Position numbers and translations under genes: made by a program. Positions 20,662 through 30,784 of a stretch of DNA of 64,000 nt are shown here, piece after piece; within the stretch, counting starts at the first letter, position 1, and every line of letters starts with the position of its first letter. The notes beneath the pieces were generated by a model. That model was not told the origin of the DNA and searched no databases. It worked only from the letters and a program-made list of their open reading frames with translations. Origin of the DNA: an uncultured Oscillospiraceae bacterium (lineage in GTDB: Bacteria > Bacillota > Clostridia > Oscillospirales > Oscillospiraceae); the NCBI GenBank assembly GCA_905234625.1, contig CAJOIC010000002.1, positions 1 through 64,000 of the forward strand, read 5' to 3'.

Positions 20662-21507
20662 TTATTGATAGCCGTGTGTCCGGACATTGGTCTTGACCAC
20701 CTCGAAGCCCGCGGGTCCCAGGTGGATGCCGTCGCCGTTGCCGTAGTCGGCGTTCAGGTTGCCCGTATCGTCCATCAGCAGATCGTGGGTGTTGAGGTAG
20801 CGGGTGCCGGTGGCTTCCGCCACGTCGTAGATCCATTGGTTCGCCTGGAGGACGCCGGCGTTGCTGATACCGGTGGGAGCCATACTGTCGGTGACGGGGT
20901 AAATGGAGTGACAGATGATCTTCGTGTCAGGATTTGCCTGCCGGATACCGCTGATGAGATCGGTGTATTCCTCTTTGAACTGGACCTCGTCCATATAGGA
21001 GATGCCGTTGAGACCCAGGGTGATGATGAGGTACTCCGGCTTCACGTCCGCCACGGCGTCGCGGATGGAGAGACTTCGGACGGAGCCGTCCTCTGCGTAG
21101 ACGTCGAGATCCACATAGCTCTGAGCCCCCAGATCCATGGTGCCGATAGAGGTGGTCCAGACCTGAGGCCAGGGCAGCGCTTCATAGACGCCGGCGCCAT
21201 AGGTGGTACTGTCGCCCAGGAAGACGCATTTGGCGAGGTATTCCTCACCCATATCCTCCGTCTCCTGCAGCTCTGTAGGAGCTGGCTCCGGCGTGGGAGA
21301 GGGCGTGGGCTCCGGGGTGGCGGAGGTCTCCGTCCCGGCATCCTCCGCCATGGCGGCGTCCTTCATGGCGGGAGCGGAATCGTCTGCGTCTCCGCCGGAG
21401 GCTCTCGTGCAGGAGACGAAAAACACAGCGAAAAGCGCGGCCGCGGCGCAGATCACGATGGCCGCCAGCCAAAGCACGTGGAAATATTCCCGGATCCGTT
21501 CGCTCAT
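20662..21507 (-). CDS. SGNH/GDSL-type hydrolase, membrane anchored
   Basis: N-terminal TM, Thr/Pro/Glu linker, FLGDSTTYGAGVYE (GDS block), LGLNGIS, GDGIHLGPAG (DxxH block). Confidence 0.85.
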   Translation of the reverse strand: MSERIREYFHVLWLAAIVICAAAALFAVFFVSCTRASGGDADDSAPAMKDAAMAEDAGTETSATPEPTPSPTPEPAPTELQETEDMGEEYLAKCVFLGDSTTYGAGVYEALPWPQVWTTSIGTMDLGAQSYVDLDVYAEDGSVRSLSIRDAVADVKPEYLIITLGLNGISYMDEVQFKEEYTDLISGIRQANPDTKIICHSIYPVTDSMAPTGISNAGVLQANQWIYDVAEATGTRYLNTHDLLMDDTGNLNADYGNGDGIHLGPAGFEVVKTNVRTHGYQ

Positions 21508-21526
21508 GTGTTTTTCTCTCCTTTGA

Positions 21527-21554
21527 AAAAGGGGAAGCGGCTGCTTCCCCTTTT
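21527..21554 (-). terminator. Intrinsic terminator downstream of the EF-G-like gene
   Basis: AAAAGGGGAAGC...GCTTCCCCTTTT hairpin between stop of 21577 CDS and next gene. Confidence 0.8.
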
Positions 21555-21576
21555 AGTGTGTGCTGTTATGTCCGGA

Positions 21577-23607
21577 TCATTCGGCCTCGGCCAGAGCCTT
21601 GGCTTCCTCGATGATCTTCTGCTGGACGTTCGCGGGGGTCTCGTCGTAGCGGATGAACTCCAGGGTGAAGGAACCGCGGCCCTGGGTCATACTGCGCAGA
21701 TCGATGGCGTAGGTGGTCATCTCCGCCATGGGGACCTCGGCCTCCACGACCTGCATGCCGTCGTGGGCGTTCATGCCCAGCATGGTGCCGCGGCGCTTGG
21801 AGGGGATGTCGCTCATGATGTCGCCGAGGTTTGCGTCGGGGATGGTGACCTTCAGCAGGCCGATGGGCTCCATAATGACGGGGTTGGCGTTCACCAGCTC
21901 CTTATAGGCGAGACCGGCGGCGGTCTTGAATGCCATTTCGGAGGAGTCCACGGGGTGGAAGTCGCCGTCGTACAGGACGGCCTTCAGGTACACCATGGGA
22001 TAACCGGCGAGGACGCCCTTCTGGCAGTTTTCGCGCAGGCCCTTTTCCACGGCGGGGAAGAAGTTCTTGGGAACGGAGCCGCCGAAGACCTCCTCGGCGA
22101 AGATCATGTCCTCCTGCTCGGACTGGGGCTCGAAGCGGATCTTGACGTCCGCGAACTGGCCATGACCGCCGGTCTGCTTCTTGTGGCGGCCGTGGGTCTC
22201 CAGAGTCTTGCGGATCTTCTCGCGGTAAGCCACGCGGGCGGGGGAGAGCTCCACCTCCACGCCGAACTTGCTCTTGAGCTTGGAGCAGAGGACGTCGATG
22301 TGCATATCGCCGGCGCCGGCCACCACCTGCTGATGGGTCTCGGCGTTCAGGGTGACGGAGAAGGTGGGATCCTCCTCGTTCAGGCGGGAGAGGCCCTGGG
22401 CGACCTTGTCGTCCTGGCCCTTCACCTTGGGGGAGATGGCCATCTGATAGCAGGGGACATCGAACTCGATGCCGGGCAGGGCCTCAACGGCGCCGGGAGC
22501 GCAGAGAGTGTCGCCGGTCTTGGTATCGGTGAGTTTGGACACCGCGCCGAAATCGCCGCAGCCGATCTCGGGGACTTCGGTGTTCTTCTTGCCCTGCATG
22601 GTGTAGATGTGGCCGAGCTTTTCCTGAGCGCCGGAGCGGGCGTTCGTCAGGGTCAGATCGCCGGTCACCTTGCCGGAGACGACCTTGAACAGGGAGAACT
22701 TGCCGAACTGGTCGGAGACGGTCTTGTAGATGATGACCTTCGCCGGACCGTTGGGATCCAGGGCCTTGCCGCCCTCAGAGGGCTCGGGGAAGATGGAGAC
22801 GGCGGCGTCCAGCAGGATGCGGGTGCCGAGGCCGGTGAAGGCGCTGCCGGCGTAAACGGGGCAGATGCTGCCGTCGGCGACGCCTGCGCTCAGGGCGCCG
22901 GAGATCTCCTCGGGGGAGAGCTCCATGGTCTCGAAGTACTTCTCCATCAGCTCCTCGCTGGTCTCGGCGGCGGACTCGGCAAGCTCGGTGTAGAGCTCCT
23001 CGAGACGGTCGCTCATGGAGTCTGGCATGGGGATGTCCACGCGCTTGTTGCCCTCCATCTTGAAGGCCTTCTTCGTGATGACGTCCACGATGCCGACGTA
23101 CTTGTCGCCATCCTTGATGGGGGCGGTCATGGCACAGACGGAGTTGCCGAAGGCGGCGCGCAGACCGTCGAAGGTCTTGTCGAAGTCGGCGTGCTCCTCA
23201 TCGAGCTTGGAGATGTAGATGGCGCGGGGCTTTCCGGCCTCCTTGAGGAGCTTCCAGCTCTTTTCGGCGCCGACGTTCAGACCGTCCTTCGCGGAGACGC
23301 AGATGATGCCCAGGTCGGCGACGCGGAGGGCCTGCTTCACCTCGCCGGCGAAGTCGAAGAATCCCGGCGTGTCGATGATGTTTATTTTATAGCCCTGCCA
23401 GTTGGCATACATGGTGGCGGCGGAGATGCTGATTTGACGGCGGATCTCCTCCGCGTCGAAGTCGGAGACGGTGTTGCCGTCCACGACCTTGCCCATGCGG
23501 TCGGTCATACCGGCGATGGACAGGATGTTCTCAGCCAGCGTGGTCTTGCCGTTGCCGCCGTGACCGAGCAGAGCGATGTTGCGGATCTTCTTCAGTTCAG
23601 TGCTCAT
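21577..23607 (-). CDS. Elongation factor G-like translation GTPase (divergent, EF-G-II/FusA2 type)
   Basis: P-loop GHGGNGKTTL, switch II DTPGFFDFAGE, SKLD; all EF-G domains present. Confidence 0.88.
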   Translation of the reverse strand: MSTELKKIRNIALLGHGGNGKTTLAENILSIAGMTDRMGKVVDGNTVSDFDAEEIRRQISISAATMYANWQGYKINIIDTPGFFDFAGEVKQALRVADLGIICVSAKDGLNVGAEKSWKLLKEAGKPRAIYISKLDEEHADFDKTFDGLRAAFGNSVCAMTAPIKDGDKYVGIVDVITKKAFKMEGNKRVDIPMPDSMSDRLEELYTELAESAAETSEELMEKYFETMELSPEEISGALSAGVADGSICPVYAGSAFTGLGTRILLDAAVSIFPEPSEGGKALDPNGPAKVIIYKTVSDQFGKFSLFKVVSGKVTGDLTLTNARSGAQEKLGHIYTMQGKKNTEVPEIGCGDFGAVSKLTDTKTGDTLCAPGAVEALPGIEFDVPCYQMAISPKVKGQDDKVAQGLSRLNEEDPTFSVTLNAETHQQVVAGAGDMHIDVLCSKLKSKFGVEVELSPARVAYREKIRKTLETHGRHKKQTGGHGQFADVKIRFEPQSEQEDMIFAEEVFGGSVPKNFFPAVEKGLRENCQKGVLAGYPMVYLKAVLYDGDFHPVDSSEMAFKTAAGLAYKELVNANPVIMEPIGLLKVTIPDANLGDIMSDIPSKRRGTMLGMNAHDGMQVVEAEVPMAEMTTYAIDLRSMTQGRGSFTLEFIRYDETPANVQQKIIEEAKALAEAE

Positions 23608-23752
23608 GAGGTTTTCTCCTTCTATAATGATTCGTAAACGTAAATACAGGGGATCGGGCGCGCAAAGCACACCACATTAAAATATTATACACGATTGCTG
23701 AATGATTAGCAATAGCATATCCGTGAGAAATCGAGGGTCCCGGCCTGAATTT

Positions 23753-26093
23753 TTACCGGCTCTGTCCCAGGGAGAGGATGAGCGCCGGGAGGAACCACAG
23801 GGCCATAAAGGAGAGGACGTTGCCCGCGGAGGCGGTGTCGAAGGCTCCCACGCGGCAGAGAAGGAACATGATGACCATGCCGATGCCCGCGCCTGCCAGG
23901 GACAGGATCGCGGAGATGCGGCTGGCGTTGTATGCTTTGCGGGCGGCCTCGGCGGCCTCCACGAGAGGAAGCATCCCCGGACGGGAGATCACGGCGTCGA
24001 TGGGGGTATCTCCGCCCTCGGCGGCTTCTTCCCGAAGACGGTAGCGCTCACGGAAGGAGGGGAAGTTGAACCGGTCCGTGGGCATGCGGAAGAGCTTTCC
24101 GATCATGCGCGGGGTGATATTGAAGTCCCGGATGGCGAAGACAGTCTGGGTCTTTCCCCTCATGAGAGTGACGAGTGCCTCCTGTACGGAGGTCACGGGT
24201 ATGTAATCGATGACGAAAACGCCCACAAGCTCGCCGGAAATGGCGGTGCAGATGGAGTTTCGGGTCTGCAGGTTCTGGGGCAGGCGGATGCCCATGAGAT
24301 TCATAAAGCCCGCGGAGCCTACCAGGACCCTCTCTCCGCTGATCAGGCCGGACAGACCGCCGCCCTCATGGACGGCGAATTCTTCCACGCCGGGCATGTT
24401 GTAGCCCCGCCGTGAGACCAGCTCGTCAAACAGGGCGGAGACGCCGCTGCCGGAGGCGGAGAGAAGCCCTGCTGTGGAGGCGACGACCTTCCCCAGAAAG
24501 ACGCCCTCGGCCACGTTGATCTCAGAGAATTTCATGGTGCCGGGGGGAAATAGGTCCTCGTCCGTGATGACGACCCGGTTGGTCTTGCCTATGTCGGCAC
24601 AGCCGTCGTACCCGGCGAGTGCGGCGCCGGAGCTGCGAAGGCGGCGGGCGGCGATGGCATAGGGCAGGGGGAAGCCCACGAAGGCCGCGAAGGAGGCGCT
24701 GACGGATACCAGCGCGGAGAAGGTGTGCAGGAAATACGCGCCGTTTCCGATACAGGCTATGACGGAAAGCAGCAGCGATGCTCCCAGGAGAAACGGCGCC
24801 GCCGCAGCGTAAGCCGTGCGGCAGATGTCCTGGGATTCGCTCCGGCGCACGATGCCCTCAGTGCTGTCCCGTTCCGTGCGCAGAAGAGCCTGATCCGCGC
24901 CGGAGGACAGGACGGAAGGCGTCTTGGAGGCCGCGGCGGTGCGGAAGGTGCGGCGCAAGGCCTTGCAGGTGAGTTGTTCGCCCCAGAGCGCCGCCGTGAG
25001 GGAGGCCGCGCCGATGGCGCAGAAGGGCAGCGTGTCCACCAGCTCGAACAGGACGAGAACGGCGTCGATGCCGGATAGGATCGCGGCGATAGAGGCCAGG
25101 GCCTCCGCGCCGGGCTTTAAGTCAAAGAGCTGCCGCAGTCCGGCGGTGACCACATCCAGCGCCGTCATCATGACGGCCAGGAGCAGGACAAGGCTGACAC
25201 CGGCCTGCAGGGGGATGCTCCTGCCGAGCATGCCCGCCATGGGCAGCCGCAGGCTGATCCAGGCGAGGATGACGGTGAGGAGCAGGGCTACCCGCAGCCG
25301 CATGGACAGGGGACGCAGCAGAGAGCCGTAATACTTGGCGGCCTTGCCCGGGGTCAGCTCCGGGGTCTCCCGGATGTCCAAAGGCTCGGGCCAGTTGGCG
25401 GCCTCCGCCGTCTGCATCTGGCGGCGAGCGATGCGGGTCGCCACCATGCGTACCGCCGGGGCGAGGAAGCGCTCGGTAAAGGACTGGCGGGGCGGTTCCT
25501 GCGTCTGAACGGGACGCTGGGTGCGTTCCGGACGGGGCTTTTTCACAGGGATCTCCGGCTCCTTCTGAGGGGCCTCCTCTGCGGCATTGTCCTTATATCG
25601 CAGGGTGATGATCCCATCCTCGCCGATGACCACCCGGGGCCGCTGCTCCCGGGAGTCGTTTTCCGTCTCGTCAGGGGGAGCGGAGGGGGCCTGCGGGGAC
25701 GCATCCTGCGCGATGGCGTCCTCTTCGGCGGGAGCACCCTCCCGCACAGGCGCAGACGGCGCTGCCTCGGGCTGCGGGGCTTCTTCCCGGTGGGCCTGGG
25801 CCTCCTGCTGATAGTGGCGCAGCGTCTCGCCCAGGGTGCTCATGGCAGCGCGGCGGGACCGCTCGGCGATAGAGGCGGCGTCCCCGGCGGGGGGGTCCAC
25901 GGCCTTCGGCCTCCGCCGCGGCAGGACGCACCTGGGGCGCCGGAGCGTTGGTCTTTTCCTCGGTCGGGGGAGCGGGGTTACCCGCCGCCGCGGCGCGGTT
26001 GGCCGCGGTTTTTCGCGCGTACTCCTGCAGGAGAGCGGCTACGGAGTATTCGTCGTACTCCGGAGTTATGTCCCGGATCTGTCTCTCACTCAT
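23753..26093 (-). pseudogene. P-type ATPase-like membrane protein with degenerate catalytic motifs; ORF split by a frameshift at a G7 tract
   Basis: N-terminal part in frame of 26093 (MSERQIRDITPEYDEYSVAALLQEYARKTA), remainder in frame of 25900; removing one G at 25889-25895 fuses them; P1B-like layout with DKTGT replaced by DEDLFPPGT. Whether it is truly non-functional is unknown. Confidence 0.6.
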
Positions 26094-26829
26094 GGCGCTG
26101 ACGTACGATCTCGTACAGGAGGATGGCGGCGGCGACGGAGGCGTTCAGGGAGTTTACTCTGCCGGCCATGGGAATGGAAAGGATGAAGTCGCAGTTTTCC
26201 CGCACGAGACGGCTGATGCCGCGGCCCTCCGAGCCGATGACGAGGCAGATGGGGCCTCTCATATCCGTCTTCCAGAGCGGCGCGTCTCCGTCGGCCTCCG
26301 CGCCGTAGACCCAGAGACCTTCCTTCTTGAGGTCCTGGAGGGCGGCGGTGAGGTTTGCCACTCTGGCGACGAGCATATGCTCAGCAGCGCCTGCGCTGGC
26401 TTTGTCCGCGGCGGCGGTGATCCCCGCGCTGTGGTGCCGGGGGATGATGACTCCATGGGCTCCGGCGCATTCCGCGCAGCGGATGACGGCCCCCAGGTTC
26501 CGGGGATCCTCCAGCCCGTCGCACACCACGATGAAGGGGTCCTCGTTCCGTTCCCTGGCGAGGGCCAGGATATCCTCCGGGGCGCAGTACTCCTTGGCGG
26601 CGGCTACGGCGATGACGCCCTGGTGCGCGCCGTTCGTGACGCTCATGGCGTCGAGCTTGCGCCGGTCGCATTCCGTGACGGTGATCCCGGCGTTTCTGGC
26701 GTTGGACGCAATGAAGCCGAGGGCCTTGTCGCTGGTCCCCCTGGCCAGGAAGATCTTGTCCAGCGGCCGCCCCGCGCGGATAGCCTCTATGACGGCGTTC
26801 TTTCCCTCTATGATGTTTTCATCTGACAT
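26086..26829 (-). CDS. rlmB: 23S rRNA (guanosine-2'-O-)-methyltransferase RlmB (TrmH family)
   Basis: IIEGKNAVIEAIRAGRPLDKIFLARG; DGLEDPRNLGAVIRCAECAGAHGVI; IGSEGRGISRLV; SIPMAGRVNSLNASVAAAILLYE. Confidence 0.95.
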   Translation of the reverse strand: MSDENIIEGKNAVIEAIRAGRPLDKIFLARGTSDKALGFIASNARNAGITVTECDRRKLDAMSVTNGAHQGVIAVAAAKEYCAPEDILALARERNEDPFIVVCDGLEDPRNLGAVIRCAECAGAHGVIIPRHHSAGITAAADKASAGAAEHMLVARVANLTAALQDLKKEGLWVYGAEADGDAPLWKTDMRGPICLVIGSEGRGISRLVRENCDFILSIPMAGRVNSLNASVAAAILLYEIVRQRHE

Positions 26830-26966
26830 ATTCATACGCAATATACTATATCACAAAGCCAAAGGATTGGAAAGCCTGAACAGGGAAAAATATATGGACT
26901 TTATTACCGAAAAAGGGTATGATTAACTTGTTGAGTGATATCGGATCGCATAAGAGGTGAATTGTT

Positions 26967-27839
26967 TTGAAAGCACTGAACGCCAAGATCGACCGCTTCT
27001 GCCTGACGCATCCGCGCTTCGGCATCCCGCGGCTCATGCTGTATATTGTCATCGGGAATATCCTGGTCTACGTCTTCGGACTGATGGACACCACCGGAAC
27101 GCTTTATTCTCTTCTGTACTTCGATCCCGCGCTGTTCTGCCGGGGACAGGTATGGAGGCTCATTACCTTTGCCCTGGTGCCCACCACGAACGGTATCCTG
27201 TGGCTTGCCATTTCCCTGTATTTCTACTACTTCATCGGCTCCGCGCTGGAAAACGCCTGGGGACCCGGAAAATTCACCATTTACTATTTCAGCGGTATGC
27301 TGCTTACGGCGCTGTACTCCCTTATCGTCTATTTCATCGCCGGAAAGCGTATCCTGGTCTCCGCTTCTTATCTGAACCTGTCCCTGTTTTTCGCCTTTGC
27401 CACACTCTGGCCGGAGCAGAGGGTGCTGCTGTTTTTCGTCATCCCTGTGAAAATGAAATGGCTCGCCTGGATCGACGCGGCGTTTTTCCTGCTCCAGATC
27501 GTCAGCGGCGTCATCGCCGGTCAGGTCTGGGCGGCGCTGGTGCCTGTGGTGGCGATGCTGACCTATCTCGTCTTCTGTGGGGAGTGGCTGTTCGACCTCA
27601 TCCGTCCGAACCGGGTGCAGCAGAAGGTGAAGCAGAAGGCGCGCACCATCCAGTTCAAGGAGGCCGCCGCCAAGATCCAGCGGCAGCAGCAGGCCCAGGG
27701 CTTCACCCGCAAATGCGCCGTCTGCGGCCGTACAGACGCGGACAATCCCGGTCTGGAGTTCCGGTTCTGCAGCCGCTGCGCCGGTTATCACTGCTTCTGC
27801 GAGGATCACATCAACAACCACATTCACTTTACCGAGTGA
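26967..27839 (+). CDS. Rhomboid-like (probably protease-dead) membrane protein with C-terminal zinc ribbon
   Basis: RGQVWRLITFALVP, YYFIGSALENAWG rhomboid-like blocks; no GxSG; C-terminal CAVCGRT...FCSRCAGYHCFCEDH. Confidence 0.65.
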   Translation: MKALNAKIDRFCLTHPRFGIPRLMLYIVIGNILVYVFGLMDTTGTLYSLLYFDPALFCRGQVWRLITFALVPTTNGILWLAISLYFYYFIGSALENAWGPGKFTIYYFSGMLLTALYSLIVYFIAGKRILVSASYLNLSLFFAFATLWPEQRVLLFFVIPVKMKWLAWIDAAFFLLQIVSGVIAGQVWAALVPVVAMLTYLVFCGEWLFDLIRPNRVQQKVKQKARTIQFKEAAAKIQRQQQAQGFTRKCAVCGRTDADNPGLEFRFCSRCAGYHCFCEDHINNHIHFTE

Positions 27840-27856
27840 CGGAGTAACGTTAAACT

Positions 27857-29629
27857 ATGACACCGAAGGAAGTTCACCGCTGGCTGCTGAAGTCTTCCGT
27901 GCTGGCGGCGCTTGTTATCTGCCTGTGCGTGCTTGTGGTGAAGCTGCACGGTCTGCTCAGGGAAACGGAGGCTGTGGCCGCTGTCAAGCTGTCGGAACAG
28001 GCCGCCATACCGGAGCCGACGGAGGAGCCGGAGCCCATCGAGGCTTCCATGACGCTCTCCGAATGGCTGACGCAGACCGCTTACGGCTCCCGATTCACGG
28101 AGCTGCCGGAGTTCAGTCCCGCGCATCAGAGCTCCGACGTCATCACGGGCACCGCGATCTCCGTAGATGGCGAGCCCCTTGAGACCGAATACGCCGCCGG
28201 GCCCGACCGGATCATGGACTTCGGCTTTCCTGAGGATTATACCGGAGCGAAGGGCATCGTTACCTTCCGCGGCAACAACTTCCGGGACAATGCCCAGTAC
28301 GGTCTGGCGGAGATCTCCGAGCGGAAATTCGGCGACAGCTGGCGTCAGGCCACGGACGGCCTGTCCGACAGCAGTGGCGGCTACTGGGGCGGCAGCGGCT
28401 GGACGGGCCAGCCCCTCATCGTGGAGTGGCCCGCGTCCACGAGGCGGGTCATGAACATGTACGACTGGGCCAGGGAGAAGGAGGGCCTCGTGGAGGTCAT
28501 CTACTGCACCCTGGACGGCTTTGTGAACTTTTTCGACCTGGAGACGGGGGAACGCACCCGGGACCGGGTCTTCCTGGGCTGGTCCTTCAAGGGCGCCGGG
28601 GCCCTGGATCCCCGGGGGTATCCGCTGCTGTACGTGGGCGGCGGTCTGTTCAACCCCAGCGGACAGGCGCCACGGGTCCTCGTCGTCAGCCTGATCGACG
28701 GGGAGATTCTGCACACCTTCGGAAACAACGACGACTTCTCGCCCAGGCCGGAGTGGTCCGCCTTCGACAGCTCCGCCCTGGTGGACGCCGAGACGGATCA
28801 GCTCATATACCCCGGTGAGAACGGCGTCCTGTACATCGAGAAGCTGAACACCCGGTATGACGAGACCGCCGGGACCATCACCATCGACCCGGAGGAGACG
28901 AAATTCACCTTTACCTCATCCTCGGCGGAGGAGTTCTATTACGGCATGGAGGACAGCGCCCTTGCCTGGCGCGGTCACCTTTTCATCGCCGATAACGGCG
29001 GGGATTTCATCTGCCTGGATCTCAACACGCTGAAGATCGAGTGGCGCTTCGACTGTCTGGACGATACGAACTGCACCGGCGTCATGGAGCTGGACGATAC
29101 CGGCCATCCGTATATCTATCTGTCCACATCCTTCCACCTGGGCTGGCGCAGCTGGAACACCGCCGTGATCCCCGTGTGGAAGATCGACGCCGTCACCGGT
29201 AAGGAGGTCTGGCACCGCGACTATACCTGCTATTCCGAGAGCGGACTCTCCGGCGGCGTCCAGGGCTCCCTGTCCCTGGGAAAGGGCGAACTGGACGGAC
29301 TGCTGTATGTGGCCATGGCCCGCTGCCCCAACGCCGGGAACGGACAGCTCCTGGCGCTGGACACCGAAACCGGCGAGGAGGTCTGGGCCTTTACCTCCGA
29401 CAGCTACTCCTGGTCCACGCCCACCTGCTTCTATGACACGAAGGGCAACGGATATGTCCTCTATACCTCCTGCATCCAGGGTGAGCTCTACTGGCTGGAC
29501 GGCAAGGACGGCACCCTTCTGGATACCTTCCCCTTCAACTGCACCACGGAGGCCAGCCCTGTCGTCTATAACAACACCGTGGTCATGGGCACCCGCAGCA
29601 TGGAGATATATGGCATCACGCTGAAGTAA
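27857..29629 (+). CDS. PQQ-binding-like beta-propeller repeat protein, membrane anchored
   Basis: N-terminal TM; repeated [LI]DxxTGExxW-type strands (LDTETGEEVWAFTSDS; IDAVTGKEVWHRDYT). Confidence 0.8.
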   Translation: MTPKEVHRWLLKSSVLAALVICLCVLVVKLHGLLRETEAVAAVKLSEQAAIPEPTEEPEPIEASMTLSEWLTQTAYGSRFTELPEFSPAHQSSDVITGTAISVDGEPLETEYAAGPDRIMDFGFPEDYTGAKGIVTFRGNNFRDNAQYGLAEISERKFGDSWRQATDGLSDSSGGYWGGSGWTGQPLIVEWPASTRRVMNMYDWAREKEGLVEVIYCTLDGFVNFFDLETGERTRDRVFLGWSFKGAGALDPRGYPLLYVGGGLFNPSGQAPRVLVVSLIDGEILHTFGNNDDFSPRPEWSAFDSSALVDAETDQLIYPGENGVLYIEKLNTRYDETAGTITIDPEETKFTFTSSSAEEFYYGMEDSALAWRGHLFIADNGGDFICLDLNTLKIEWRFDCLDDTNCTGVMELDDTGHPYIYLSTSFHLGWRSWNTAVIPVWKIDAVTGKEVWHRDYTCYSESGLSGGVQGSLSLGKGELDGLLYVAMARCPNAGNGQLLALDTETGEEVWAFTSDSYSWSTPTCFYDTKGNGYVLYTSCIQGELYWLDGKDGTLLDTFPFNCTTEASPVVYNNTVVMGTRSMEIYGITLK

Positions 29630-29666
29630 ACCGGAGCCGGCAGCTTCCATCGGCGCCTTCAACAAG

Positions 29667-29706
29667 AATAACGCCCGCGTCCTGGGGATTGGACGCGGGC
29701 GTTATT
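29667..29706. terminator. Bidirectional intrinsic terminator between convergent genes
   Basis: AATAACGCCCGCGTCC-TGGGGATT-GGACGCGGGCGTTATT. Confidence 0.85.
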
Positions 29707-29722
29707 GCGTGTTGCTCCTGGT

Positions 29723-30784
29723 TTACTGAGCGTTCATGGGCTCCTTGAAAAAGAGCTTCTTGATCCACTTGATAAAGGCGCCGTACCAGTCGTTGAACAC
29801 CGGCAGGCCCAGGATACTCAGGACGGCCACGGCGATCAGGAGCGCCAGGGGGATGGTGATGTACCAGCGGTCCAGCACCGGAACGAGGAAGTAGATGTTC
29901 TTCATGAACATGATGACGTAGGTGTGCAGCAGATACGGCACCATGGTCCGGGTGCCCACGTCCCGCATGACGGGCAGGGACCTGTCCGGGATGAAGACGA
30001 ACAGGAACACGATCTGGAGCATGGACACAAGATATCCCAGCACCCGCAGGATCATGCCCTTGACGACGCCGTAGGAGAAGGTATGGAAGATGCCCTCCTC
30101 ACCGATGAAGGGCTCCCAATAGTAGTAGAAATCGATGTGGAAGACGCCCTTGACGTTCAGGTAGCCCCATACGCCCAGCACCACGGCCGTGGCGATGGCG
30201 ACGGGGAGCTTGGGCAGGTTCTCCAGCTTTGCCACGTCCTCACGGCTCATCTGCATTCCCAGAATGTAGAAGGGCAGGAAGCCAATGGTGCGGCTCAGGC
30301 TCAGCATGTGGCTCACGTCCGGGCAGAAAGCGCCCACCAGCAGCGCCGTCACGATGGAGAGGGGAAGTATGTACTTGATCTGCTGGAGCCACTTGGTCAT
30401 GAGCTTCCAGGCGAACATACACAGCATATACCAATAGGCAAAGGTGGGGGTGAACACGTTGGGAGCGCTGGTACCGTAGCACAGTACGAAAAGGCTGTTG
30501 AATATAAGGTACGGGATGAGAAAGTCAAAGATGGCGCTCTGATAGCACTTGTAGCCCTTCTTGGAGAAGTATCCCGAAATGAAGCAGAAGCCGGGCATGG
30601 TGATCATGCGGGACCAGCAGACGATGACGGTGATGAGCCAGTTGTAGGTGATGTCCGTCTGGGTGAGCATGTGCTCCGCGATGACGTTGAAGAGCAGGAT
30701 ATAGCGGATATTGTCGGCCCGGAACCAGCGCTTTTTTGGCGCGGACACTGCGGCGCCGGGCAGGGGTGCTGCGATCGTTTCCAT
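29723..30784 (-). CDS. Acyltransferase family 3 membrane protein (fucose 4-O-acetylase-like)
   Basis: RWFRADNIRYILLFNVIAEHM, MPGFCFISGYFSKK, about 10 TM segments. Confidence 0.8.
   Translation of the reverse strand: METIAAPLPGAAVSAPKKRWFRADNIRYILLFNVIAEHMLTQTDITYNWLITVIVCWSRMITMPGFCFISGYFSKKGYKCYQSAIFDFLIPYLIFNSLFVLCYGTSAPNVFTPTFAYWYMLCMFAWKLMTKWLQQIKYILPLSIVTALLVGAFCPDVSHMLSLSRTIGFLPFYILGMQMSREDVAKLENLPKLPVAIATAVVLGVWGYLNVKGVFHIDFYYYWEPFIGEEGIFHTFSYGVVKGMILRVLGYLVSMLQIVFLFVFIPDRSLPVMRDVGTRTMVPYLLHTYVIMFMKNIYFLVPVLDRWYITIPLALLIAVAVLSILGLPVFNDWYGAFIKWIKKLFFKEPMNAQ

Noticed and set aside
20665-23637. 990-aa ORF on the plus strand
   Set aside because: Antisense to SGNH hydrolase and EF-G-like genes; repetitive Gly/Val/Leu/Asp composition
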